Positions 7,832 to 13,578 of a stretch of 13,578 nucleotides of DNA are shown here, one piece after another. Origin of the DNA: an uncultured beta proteobacterium (lineage in GTDB: Bacteria; Pseudomonadota; Gammaproteobacteria; Burkholderiales; Burkholderiaceae_C); contig CAJASG010000055.1 in NCBI GenBank assembly GCA_903944555.1, positions 1-13,578 of the forward strand, given 5' to 3'. The notes below the pieces were generated by a model. It was not told the origin of the DNA. It was given only the letters and a program-made list of their open reading frames with translations, and made no database searches. Made by a program: the position numbers and the translations under genes. How positions within the stretch are numbered: position 1 is the first letter of the stretch; each line of letters opens with the position of its first letter.

Positions 7832-9214
7832 TTATTGCGCACCCTTGCCCATCAGGACAACGCCCACCGTTTCAAACAGGACGAGAAGATCCAGAAACAG
7901 CGAGTGGTTCTTGACGTAGTAGAGGTCGTACTGGAGTTTTTCAGCAGAATCCTCCACAGAGGCTCCATAGTGGTAGCGCACCTGCGCCCATCCGGTGACG
8001 CCTGGCTTGACGCTGTGGCGAACGGCGTAGTAGGGCAGTTCCTGCGTCAACTGGTCCACGAAATAGGGCCGTTCCGGACGGGGGCCCACCAGACTCATGT
8101 CCCCACCGAGCACGCTGAATAGCTGTGGCAACTCGTCAATGCGGAGCTTGCGAATCCAGTGCCCGATGCGCGTGATGCGGTCATCGGAGGCACAGGCCCA
8201 GCGGGGCTTTCCGTCTTTCTCCGCGTCGGTGCGCATGCTGCGAAATTTCACGACGTTAAAGAGCCTGCCATTCAGCCCAACGCGTTCTTGAAAATACAGA
8301 ACGGGTCCGCCACTCTCCAGGTAGATCAAGAGGGCCGTGACCAGCATCACGGGCAATGCCAGCAGAATAAGCGCCGCAGCACACACCACGTCGAACAGTC
8401 GCTTGACCAGGGTGCGGATGGGCCCTTGCCCAAAGCCATCGCCAAAAATAAGCCAACCGGCGGACACTGAATCACGCCGGATCTGCCCCAGTGTTTTTTC
8501 AAAATGGGTGGCGATATCGACCACCCGCACGCCGTGCAGCTTGCAGTCCAATAGTTCACGCAAAGGCATGCTGCCGCCCCGCCGTTCGCTCAGCGCGACC
8601 ACGATTTCGTCAACCCGCTCTTTGAGGACGATATCGGTCAATGAATTCTCGGACGACAGAAGTCCTGTGCGGGATGTCTCTGTGATGGCTTCGTTGGGGC
8701 TGGCGTAGTAGCCCACCAAGTCCACATTGGGGTCCGATTGTTTCAACATGCTGCCAACCAATCTGGCGCTGGTGCCTGAGCCGTACACCAGCACACGCTG
8801 GCGCATCAGGGTTCGTGGAGTAGACCGTGCCACGTAGATCCGGTGGATCAACATGAGAACGACGGCGACCAGCAGCGCCAACAGGAATGACTTCTCATCC
8901 TCTGGTCGAAGGGGTGACATGCGAAAGACCCCGTAGGCCAGTGGCAAAGAAAGGCACAGGGACAGAACGGCGCGAACGCGCACCTGGTTCAAACTGAGAT
9001 TGTGAACACGTTGGTAGAAGCCAAGCCCCGCGTTGATCACCAATATGCACGTCGCTAGAAGAAGTGAAATGCTTACAACCATTGAGGATGCAGATAAGGG
9101 ATCTGCAACCTGGGCTAAAAACGAGGTGACAACGGTCACAACGACCAAGCCCAAGTCAAAAAATATTTGTAAAAGCGTGTGCTTGTGAAAATAGTGATTG
9201 AATATTTTTATCAC
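7832..9214 (-). CDS. epsB: EpsB-type sugar transferase, PEP-CTERM system associated (undecaprenyl-phosphate phosphoglycosyl transferase)
   Basis: A 460-residue polyprenyl phosphate phosphoglycosyl transferase that should attach the first sugar phosphate to undecaprenyl phosphate, starting exopolysaccharide repeat assembly at the inner membrane. The first 130 residues carry about four membrane segments. Residues 139-245 form a nucleotide-fold domain (VLVYGSGTSA at 141-150). The C-terminal catalytic domain begins KRLFDVVCAA (271) with a re-entrant hydrophobic segment, followed by YFQERVGLNG (307-316), KFRSM, the RIDELPQ motif with D360/E361, and SLVGPRPERP (374-383). The start is GTG at 9214, with GGAG 7 nt upstream; no ATG is close. 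That GGAG lies in the 3' arm of a hairpin (9220-9250). The gene is 132 bp downstream of the decarboxylase, the widest gap in the run, and 20 bp before prsK. Confidence 0.93.
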   Translation of the reverse strand: MIKIFNHYFHKHTLLQIFFDLGLVVVTVVTSFLAQVADPLSASSMVVSISLLLATCILVINAGLGFYQRVHNLSLNQVRVRAVLSLCLSLPLAYGVFRMSPLRPEDEKSFLLALLVAVVLMLIHRIYVARSTPRTLMRQRVLVYGSGTSARLVGSMLKQSDPNVDLVGYYASPNEAITETSRTGLLSSENSLTDIVLKERVDEIVVALSERRGGSMPLRELLDCKLHGVRVVDIATHFEKTLGQIRRDSVSAGWLIFGDGFGQGPIRTLVKRLFDVVCAAALILLALPVMLVTALLIYLESGGPVLYFQERVGLNGRLFNVVKFRSMRTDAEKDGKPRWACASDDRITRIGHWIRKLRIDELPQLFSVLGGDMSLVGPRPERPYFVDQLTQELPYYAVRHSVKPGVTGWAQVRYHYGASVEDSAEKLQYDLYYVKNHSLFLDLLVLFETVGVVLMGKGAQ

Positions 9215-9219
9215 GTTGT

Positions 9220-9250
9220 GACTCCACTTTCCCTTGCTGAAAATGGAGTC
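9220..9250 (-). promoter_or_regulatory. RNA hairpin covering the epsB Shine-Dalgarno sequence
   Basis: On the minus-strand transcript GACTCCATTTT (9250-9240) can pair with AAAGTGGAGTC (9230-9220) around a 9-nt loop, giving an 11-bp stem. The only non-Watson-Crick pair is G-U on this strand; on the plus strand the same position would be an A-C mismatch, so the structure favours epsB-sense RNA. The epsB ribosome site GGAG (9225-9222) is fully inside the 3' arm. There is no U tract, so it is not an obvious terminator. Translational control of epsB is the inferred role. Confidence 0.55.
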
Positions 9251-9346
9251 TGCGCTGAACGACTTTTGGCCTTTTGATTTTTCTCATGCTTGCGATCACC
9301 GGCGAAATGAAATTGGAAAACTCGACACCCTTTTGAGGTACTTGTC

Positions 9347-10588
9347 TTACACGAGCACCTCAACAACCGGTGGATGTCCCAAGAAGTTTTGTGGACTGGC
9401 ACTGGCGCCATAGGCCCCGGACTGGAACACCACGACCAGGTCACCAACGTGGGCCACGGGCAAAGTCATGCGGTCGGCCAGCAGGTCCAGCGGTGTACAT
9501 AGGGGGCCGACCACGGATGCGGTCTCCGTGTCCTGCGCATCTGCCCGGTTGCCAATCGTGACGGGATAGTTTTTTCGCACCACCTGTCCAAAATTGCCAG
9601 ACGCCGACAAGTGGTGGTGTAACCCTCCGTCCGCCACCAGGTAGACCTGTCCGCGCGAAACCTTGCGATCCAGGACGCGCGTCACGTAAACACCCGCTTC
9701 ACCCACCAGATAGCGGCCCAGTTCAATCACCAGGGACGCCTGCGGAAAATCGGTTTGTGCGCGGTGCACGAGCTGCGCCAAGTTGTCGCCAATCGGAATC
9801 AGGTCCAGCCGCGCCTCACCGGGGAAGTAGGGAATGCCAAAGCCACCGCCCAGGTTCAAGGAGAGGACAGGGGCGGGGGCCTGTTGCGCCAGCCGCAGGG
9901 CAAGTTCATAGGATTTATTCTGGGCCTCACAAATGGAGTTGGCGCGCAAATTTTGTGAGCCGGCAAACAGGTGAAAGCCCTCGAAGGCGAGACCCGCTCG
10001 GGCAATGCGGTTCAGCAGGTCCGGGACCTGCTCTACATCCACACCGAACTGCTTGGGACCCCCTCCCATCTTCATACCCGAGCCTTTGAGTTCGAAGTCC
10101 GGATTGACGCGCACGGCCACTCTGGCCGCCACACCGAGTGCGTTGGACATCGTCTCCAGCGCCACGATCTCGCGAAACGACTCCACGTTAATCAGCACCC
10201 GGGACGCGACCGCTTGGCGCAACTCGGCATCACGCTTGCCAGGGCCCGCAAAGCTGGTATCCCGTGGTTTGGCTCCCGCGTCCAAGGCAAGGCGCAATTC
10301 CCCGGCAGACGCTACATCGATGCCATCCACCAAGCCCGCCATCAACCCCACCAGCGCGGGCATCGGATTGGCCTTCATGGCGTAGTGGAGCTTGATTTGT
10401 GGGGGAAGGGTGTGGCGCAGCTCGGCGACCCTCGCACGCAAAAGCGAGCGGTCGTAGGCGTAAAACGGGGTTTGTCCGACGCGCGCAGCGAGCAATGACA
10501 GAGGTTCCCCGCCGACCACCAACTCCCCGTCGCGCACGGGAAATTGCGGCATGGGGGAATGGACGGGTAAGAGCCGCTCAGGAGCCAT
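9347..10588 (-). CDS. PLP-dependent decarboxylase, exosortase-A system associated
   Basis: A 413-residue fold-type III (alanine-racemase-like) decarboxylase of the ornithine/diaminopimelate family, the version found next to the acyl-CoA ligase in exosortase-A loci. Visible features are the PLP lysine K72 in LHYAMKANP, FHLFAGSQN (205-213), the phosphate-binding glycine run GGGFGIP (247-253), ELGRYLVGE (289-297), the substrate-side GPLCTPLD with C364 and D368, and SGAYG near 390. The true substrate is not known; diaminopimelate-like or related amino acids are possible. The start chosen is ATG at 10588, which overlaps the ligase end by 11 bp and gives the usual short lead-in before the FPVRDGEL strand. 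An earlier TTG at 10627 lies deep inside the ligase and is unlikely. The ATG at 10552 is a possible alternative. It probably works with the ligase in making or loading a modified building block for the polysaccharide system. Confidence 0.92.
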   Translation of the reverse strand: MAPERLLPVHSPMPQFPVRDGELVVGGEPLSLLAARVGQTPFYAYDRSLLRARVAELRHTLPPQIKLHYAMKANPMPALVGLMAGLVDGIDVASAGELRLALDAGAKPRDTSFAGPGKRDAELRQAVASRVLINVESFREIVALETMSNALGVAARVAVRVNPDFELKGSGMKMGGGPKQFGVDVEQVPDLLNRIARAGLAFEGFHLFAGSQNLRANSICEAQNKSYELALRLAQQAPAPVLSLNLGGGFGIPYFPGEARLDLIPIGDNLAQLVHRAQTDFPQASLVIELGRYLVGEAGVYVTRVLDRKVSRGQVYLVADGGLHHHLSASGNFGQVVRKNYPVTIGNRADAQDTETASVVGPLCTPLDLLADRMTLPVAHVGDLVVVFQSGAYGASASPQNFLGHPPVVEVLV

Positions 10589-12188
10589 GCTGCATCGCCC
10601 AAGTGGCGGACAGTTGTTTGCGGTCAATCTTGCCGTTGGGGTTACGGGGAAGTGGCCCGGTGACCATCTCTATGCTGCTGGGAACCATGTAAGCGGGCAT
10701 CCGCAGGCGGCATTCATTTTTTAGGTCATTTATGCCTTTTGAGTCCGTGGAATATGCGCAAGCAGCTATTAAATGTATAGCATTTCCCAGGGTGGAATGC
10801 TCCACGCCAAACGCCACGCATTCGTCCACCAGCCCGGTGGCGTACACAATCTCCTCCACCTCGGTCGGGCTCACCCGGTAGCCGGAGGTCTTGATCATCT
10901 CGTCGCGGCGACCGATGAAATACAAAAAACCGTCCGCATCTCTGCGCACCGTGTCACCCGAAAAGACCGCATATTCGGGCAACGGCAAGCCTTGCTGGTG
11001 CCCCGGTGTGCCGGGTCTCAAAACCTTGTAGCGCTCTGCCGTCTTCTCGGGGTCGTTCCAGTAGCCCATGGCGACCAGTGCGCCCCGGTGCACCAGTTCA
11101 CCGGGCTCATCCGGGCCGCAGGGCGAGCCGTCCTCGCGCAACACCAGAATCTCGGCGTTGGGAATGGCCTTGCCAATGGAGTCCGGCCGCAGGTCCACCT
11201 CTTCGGGGGGGAGGTAGGTGGAGCGAAATGCCTCCGTCAGGCCGTACATCAGGAAGGGCTTTGCGCTTGGCACACGTTGCCGCAGCGCGTTCAGCGTCTC
11301 CCGGGGCATGCGTCCGCCGGTGTTGGCAAAATAGCGCAGGCTTTGGTTGATGGTGGCGGGCCATTCCAGTTGCGCCAACTGGATGAACAGGGGCGGCACT
11401 GCGGTGAGGCCCGTGACGCCTTCTTGCGCCAGTGCCTTGAGCACATCACGGGGCATCAGGTAGTTCAGGAGGACGACCCGTGCACCCGCATGAAACGCGG
11501 TGCTTAATTGGCTAAACCCGGCATCAAAGGACAAAGGCAAGGCTGCCAACACCGTGTCATGCGGGCCATTATCCAGATAGGAGGCCACGCTTTTCGCCCC
11601 GGCCACCATGTTGCGATGCGACAGCACCACCCCTTTAGGGTTGCCCGTGCTGCCGGAGGTGTAAAGGATGGCGGCCATGTCCACATCGATGACCCGGTGC
11701 CCCGCGCGGGGCGTGTGCTGCTCCAGTGCACGCCATGCCACCACGTTCACAGGTGCGGCCATGTCGGGGGGCTCCGTGGTGGTGGCGGAGTCGGCCAGCA
11801 CGACATGACGCAGGTCATGGCAGTGGGGGAGCACATCCTCTAGCAGGGCAAGACGCTCCGGCGAGGTGAGCAGTACCCGGACATTGCAGTCTCGCAAAAT
11901 AAAGGCCACCTGTTCGGGCTTGAGCAGTGGGTTGATGGGCACAAATACCGCGCCTGCAGCAGGGGCGCCAAAGCTGGCAATCACCGTTTCGAACCGTTTT
12001 TCAAGGTAGATGGCCACGCGTTCACCGCGCTCCAGACCCAAGCCCAGCAGCCCGGACGAGAACTGGTTCACCGCGGTGTTCAGCTCGCGGTAGCTTATGG
12101 CAGTGGCTCCGTAGGACATCGCAATGGCCTCGGGCGTGCGTTGTGCAGTCAAAGCAATCAGGTCCGGCAACAGGAATGATTCAGTCAT
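10578..12188 (-). CDS. AMP-forming acyl-CoA ligase, exosortase-A system associated
   Basis: A 536-residue member of the acyl-adenylate-forming superfamily. It has the P-loop YTSGSTGNPKG (176-186), the aromatic/acid motif YGLTEA (315-320), the hinge region SGDTVRRDADGFLYFIGRRD (410-429) followed by MIKTSGYRVSPTE, and a C-terminal PRNPNGKIDR with the catalytic Lys at 520. It should activate a carboxylic acid as acyl-AMP and pass it to CoA or a carrier thiol. The natural substrate is unknown. In exosortase-A loci this ligase is typically paired with the decarboxylase that follows it here by an 11-bp overlap. The ATG at 12188 has no clear ribosome site. Codons for about residues 467-491 come from an unusually AT-rich segment (10715-10785) that looks like an inserted short repeat, although the frame is kept. 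No promoter was identified confidently upstream. Confidence 0.93.
   Translation of the reverse strand: MTESFLLPDLIALTAQRTPEAIAMSYGATAISYRELNTAVNQFSSGLLGLGLERGERVAIYLEKRFETVIASFGAPAAGAVFVPINPLLKPEQVAFILRDCNVRVLLTSPERLALLEDVLPHCHDLRHVVLADSATTTEPPDMAAPVNVVAWRALEQHTPRAGHRVIDVDMAAILYTSGSTGNPKGVVLSHRNMVAGAKSVASYLDNGPHDTVLAALPLSFDAGFSQLSTAFHAGARVVLLNYLMPRDVLKALAQEGVTGLTAVPPLFIQLAQLEWPATINQSLRYFANTGGRMPRETLNALRQRVPSAKPFLMYGLTEAFRSTYLPPEEVDLRPDSIGKAIPNAEILVLREDGSPCGPDEPGELVHRGALVAMGYWNDPEKTAERYKVLRPGTPGHQQGLPLPEYAVFSGDTVRRDADGFLYFIGRRDEMIKTSGYRVSPTEVEEIVYATGLVDECVAFGVEHSTLGNAIHLIAACAYSTDSKGINDLKNECRLRMPAYMVPSSIEMVTGPLPRNPNGKIDRKQLSATWAMQHGS
10715..10785. repeat. AT-rich short palindromic element inside the ligase gene, resembling a Comamonadaceae interspersed repeat
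   Basis: This stretch is markedly poorer in GC than the surrounding coding DNA. It contains GCTAT (10765-10769) and ATAGC (10777-10781) as inverted arms around a 7-nt loop. On the minus strand it reads TTTAATAGCTGCTTGCGCAT, then ATTCCACGGACTC. From memory, similar TAGCTGCTTGCGCATATTCCA strings are scattered through Comamonadaceae genomes; I could not verify this. It is translated in frame as part of the ligase. No second copy was found in the window. Confidence 0.45.
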
Positions 12189-12241
12189 GGGGTTACAAGC
12201 CGCACTGGCGGCGGGTGCAATGCAGGTGAAAAATTGACTGT

Positions 12242-12259
12242 CACACAGGCCGGTGTGTG
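12242..12259. repeat. 18-bp inverted repeat upstream of the acyl-CoA ligase
   Basis: The plus strand reads CACACAGGCCGGTGTGTG: perfect 6-bp arms CACACA/TGTGTG around GGCCGG. It lies 53 bp upstream of the ligase ATG, a suitable place for an operator or a leader hairpin. No regulator with a matching site is recognisable in the window. Confidence 0.4.
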
Positions 12260-12330
12260 CGTTGTTGACGAATCTCTACTTTGGCGCGGACTCGGGGAGG
12301 GTCATCGGCAAAAAAGTCCCTACCTTTGAG

Positions 12331-12347
12331 TGTCGGAATTGTTTACA
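12331..12347 (+). promoter_or_regulatory. Putative PrsR upstream activator site of the PEP-CTERM gene
   Basis: TGTCGGAATTGTTTACA, a TGT-N11-ACA partial dyad that matches the site at 1511-1527 at 15 of 17 bases. It ends 72 bp before the -24 element, a normal distance for an enhancer-type activator site, and 43 bp before the IHF site. Binding by PrsR is inferred from the locus and the sigma-54 promoter. Confidence 0.7.
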
Positions 12348-12390
12348 TCCACTTGGGTCTATTTATCAAGTTTTTTGAAAAACCTATGTA

Positions 12391-12403
12391 AATCAACTGC
12401 TTG
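12391..12403 (+). promoter_or_regulatory. IHF binding site of the PEP-CTERM gene promoter
   Basis: AATCAACTGCTTG matches WATCAANNNNTTR at every defined position and lies in AT-rich DNA between the activator dyad and the sigma-54 promoter. The -24 element begins 16 bp downstream. DNA bending by IHF would bring the activator to the polymerase. Confidence 0.7.
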
Positions 12404-12419
12404 CGTATGTTTATTCGGC

Positions 12420-12434
12420 TGGCACGGTTGATGC
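12420..12434 (+). promoter_or_regulatory. Sigma-54 -24/-12 promoter of the PEP-CTERM gene
   Basis: TGGCACGGTTGATGC matches TGGCACG-N4-TTGC with a perfect -24 block, exact spacing, and one change in the -12 block (A for T). The predicted start is near 12446, with a leader of about 57 nt containing GGAG at 12492-12495, 7 nt before the ATG at 12503. This fits the known link between PrsR, sigma-54 and PEP-CTERM genes. Confidence 0.85.
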
Positions 12435-12502
12435 TAATTTTTCACGGGGATTAGTGGTTAAGGAAATCGTCTGCTTCAGACACTTACTTTTGGAGAATAA
12501 AC

Positions 12503-13315
12503 ATGAAAAAGACAGTTATTGCGATTGCCATCGCAGCGCTGGGTGCATCGCCCGCGTTCGCCGCTTCGTTTGTAAACGGCGGTTTTGATGGGCCTGTGGT
12601 CGGTGATGCAGGTACGACAAACGGTTGGTTGGTGGGTGGCGGCAACGCAGGCATCTCTTCGCGTTCCGGCATCCTGAATAGTGCACTTTCGCCGGCGGAC
12701 TGGCTGCCTGGGGGGGCTCACTACAACGCGGCCAACAGCAATTCGGCCATCATCAATACGGCCTACGTTGACCCCAATGTTGGCGCGGCGTTGGGTTCCA
12801 CCGTCTATAGCGGGGCTTACTCCTACCGTGTGGAAAATACGACGAACGGCGGCTATGCTTCTGCCATCAGTCAGACCGTCGTAGGTTACACCGATCCCAC
12901 CATTTTCTTCGCCTGGAAGGCTGTTTTGGAGGCCGCCCACACTGCGGAAACAGCGGCCACGATGAAGCTGGTTCTGCGCGACGACACGGACGGCGTTGAC
13001 CTGATCACCCGCACCTATAACGCAACCGCTGGCGGCGTGGACCCCACGAAATTCACTTTTTCAGGTGGCAACTATTACACGGCGGCGTGGCAGATTGAGC
13101 AACTGAACATTGATGCGTCTTTGTCAGGGCATAACTTCACCCTGTCGGTTCTTGCCGCGGATTGCCAGCCGACCGGCCACTTTGGTTATGTCTACCTTGA
13201 TGGCTTCGGTGCCGCACCTCCTATTCAGGGCAATGTGCCCGAGCCCACGTCCTTGGCGCTGGTGGGTCTCGGCATGGCTGGTCTGGCGGCATCCCGTCGC
13301 CGCAAGAGTGCTTAA
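12503..13315 (+). CDS. Secreted PEP-CTERM sorting-domain protein
   Basis: A 270-residue exported protein. A Sec signal peptide (KKTVIAIAIAALGASPAFA) should be cut after residue 20. The mature chain opens FVNGGFDGPVVGD...NGW (23-42), the 'NGGFE..W' style of extracellular jelly-roll domains that bind carbohydrate or surfaces. It is rich in Gly, Ala, Asn and Thr and has one cysteine (C221). The C-terminus is a full PEP-CTERM signal: VPEPTS (245-250), a short hydrophobic helix LALVGLGMAGLAA (251-263), and a basic tail SRRRKSA. Exosortase A should process it at this signal during export to the surface or polysaccharide matrix. The domain assignment of the middle is tentative. A good GGAG ribosome site, a sigma-54/IHF promoter with the putative PrsR site, and a strong terminator make this a single-gene unit, probably a major PrsR target. 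Confidence 0.93.
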   Translation: MKKTVIAIAIAALGASPAFAASFVNGGFDGPVVGDAGTTNGWLVGGGNAGISSRSGILNSALSPADWLPGGAHYNAANSNSAIINTAYVDPNVGAALGSTVYSGAYSYRVENTTNGGYASAISQTVVGYTDPTIFFAWKAVLEAAHTAETAATMKLVLRDDTDGVDLITRTYNATAGGVDPTKFTFSGGNYYTAAWQIEQLNIDASLSGHNFTLSVLAADCQPTGHFGYVYLDGFGAAPPIQGNVPEPTSLALVGLGMAGLAASRRRKSA

Positions 13316-13335
13316 AACGGCCTGATCGATGTTGA

Positions 13336-13370
13336 AAAAGGGCGGCCTACAGGCCGCCCTTTTGCTTTTT
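13336..13370 (+). terminator. Rho-independent terminator after the PEP-CTERM gene
   Basis: AAAAGGGCGGCC (13336-13347) pairs with GGCCGCCCTTTT (13352-13363) around a TACA loop, a very stable 12-bp stem. It is followed by TTTT, G, C, TTTTT. It begins 21 nt after the stop codon. The A tract on the left arm could let it work on the opposite strand as well. Confidence 0.92.
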
Positions 13371-13429
13371 ATCTATAAGCGCCGTCGAAGTATTTGTACC
13401 CTGTACCAACCAATGCATAGCCCTCGTGT

Positions 13430-13457
13430 CCACGGCATTCGACCTTCGAATCCGTGG
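13430..13457. repeat. 12-bp stem inverted repeat upstream of the last gene
   Basis: CCACGG-(C)-ATTCGA at 13430-13442 pairs with TCGAATCCGTGG at 13446-13457, leaving a 3-nt loop and one bulged C. No T tract follows it, so it is not a standard terminator. It lies 29 bp before the ATG at 13487 and could be a leader structure or operator. No function can be assigned. Confidence 0.45.
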
Positions 13458-13486
13458 CGACTGCGAATTTTCAGGAAGATACCTCT

Positions 13487-13578
13487 ATGACCAGTTTCAC
13501 ACAGCGCGGCTATGCCGCCATCACAGTCCGCCCAAGGTCTGTGGTGGGTCCACTGGCCAGTGCATTGGAGCGCGCCCA
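13487..13578 (+). CDS. Start of an unidentified gene, cut by the window end
   Basis: An open frame of 30 codons begins at ATG 13487 and is still open at the edge. AGGAAG at 13473-13478 lies 8 nt upstream, a good ribosome site. The visible start, MTSFTQRGYAAITVRP followed by RSVVGPLASALERA, is basic and mildly amphipathic and matches no family I recognise. There is no signal peptide in the visible part. The strong terminator at 13336-13370 separates it from the PEP-CTERM gene, so it needs its own promoter, which I could not pick out. Being in an exosortase locus it may belong to the same system, but that is only context. Confidence 0.5.
   Translation, partial: MTSFTQRGYAAITVRPRSVVGPLASALERA

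Larger units (their letters stand above)
12189..12502. other. Intergenic region between divergent ligase and PEP-CTERM genes
   Basis: This 314-bp region separates the minus-strand ligase operon from the plus-strand PEP-CTERM gene. The half next to the PEP-CTERM gene (12331-12502) is AT-rich and holds an activator dyad, an IHF site, a sigma-54 promoter and a ribosome site, all in one direction. The half next to the ligase holds an 18-bp palindrome (12242-12259). I see no clear -35/-10 pair or sigma-54 element pointing at the ligase. No ORF with a ribosome site was found in it. Confidence 0.8.

Noticed and set aside
9156..9287. A 43-codon minus-strand frame starting at ATG 9287 that spans the epsB hairpin and overlaps the epsB start
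   Set aside because: It has no ribosome site, a composition typical of non-coding reading, and a large out-of-frame overlap with epsB. It could be an upstream leader frame, but nothing else supports it.
10589..10627. Extended N-terminus of the decarboxylase from TTG 10627
   Set aside because: It would overlap the ligase C-terminus by 50 bp, including the catalytic NGKIDR codons, and adds residues not expected in the family. ATG 10588 is preferred.
12395..12415. CTGCTTGCGTATGTTTATTC resembles part of the repeat-like segment in the ligase (CTGCTTGCGCATATTC)
   Set aside because: The similarity covers only about a dozen bases and overlaps the IHF site, whose consensus explains part of it. It is not enough to call a second repeat copy.

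Overview
The window looks like chromosomal DNA of a GC-rich betaproteobacterium, order Burkholderiales and probably Comamonadaceae (a Rhodoferax-like genus is a guess). The reasons are the codon use, a full run of genes from an exosortase-A (PEP-CTERM) exopolysaccharide locus, and a short low-GC element inside one gene that resembles an interspersed repeat I remember from Comamonadaceae genomes. No rRNA, tRNA, CRISPR array, transposase or phage gene was seen.

Layout. Positions 12188 down to 1531 (minus strand) hold six co-directional genes: an AMP-forming acyl-CoA ligase, a PLP-dependent decarboxylase, an EpsB-type sugar transferase, the histidine kinase PrsK, the sigma-54-type response regulator PrsR, and the TPR lipoprotein PrsT. 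Gaps are small or negative except for 132 bp before epsB. There, an RNA hairpin covers the epsB Shine-Dalgarno sequence. Downstream on the same strand, with its own promoter region, is a second cluster (1388 to 1, running off the edge): a Tat-like exported protein of unknown function, a small PqqD-family protein, and the N-terminal part of an HprK-related kinase. On the plus strand, 12503-13315 encodes a secreted PEP-CTERM protein. It is followed by a strong terminator, a second hairpin, and the start of an unidentified gene at the window end.

How they work together. PrsK and PrsR form a two-component system that acts through sigma-54. Two promoters in the window have the same unusual build in the same order: a 17-bp dyad TGTCGGAATTnnTTACA, exactly 43 bp, a perfect IHF consensus, then a -24/-12 element with GG and GC at the canonical spacing. 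One drives the PEP-CTERM gene. The other drives the exported protein/PqqD/HprK-like cluster. The simplest reading is that PrsR controls both, which links the poorly understood HprK-related/PqqD cassette to the PEP-CTERM and exopolysaccharide programme. This shared promoter architecture and the cassette it controls are the most interesting content here.
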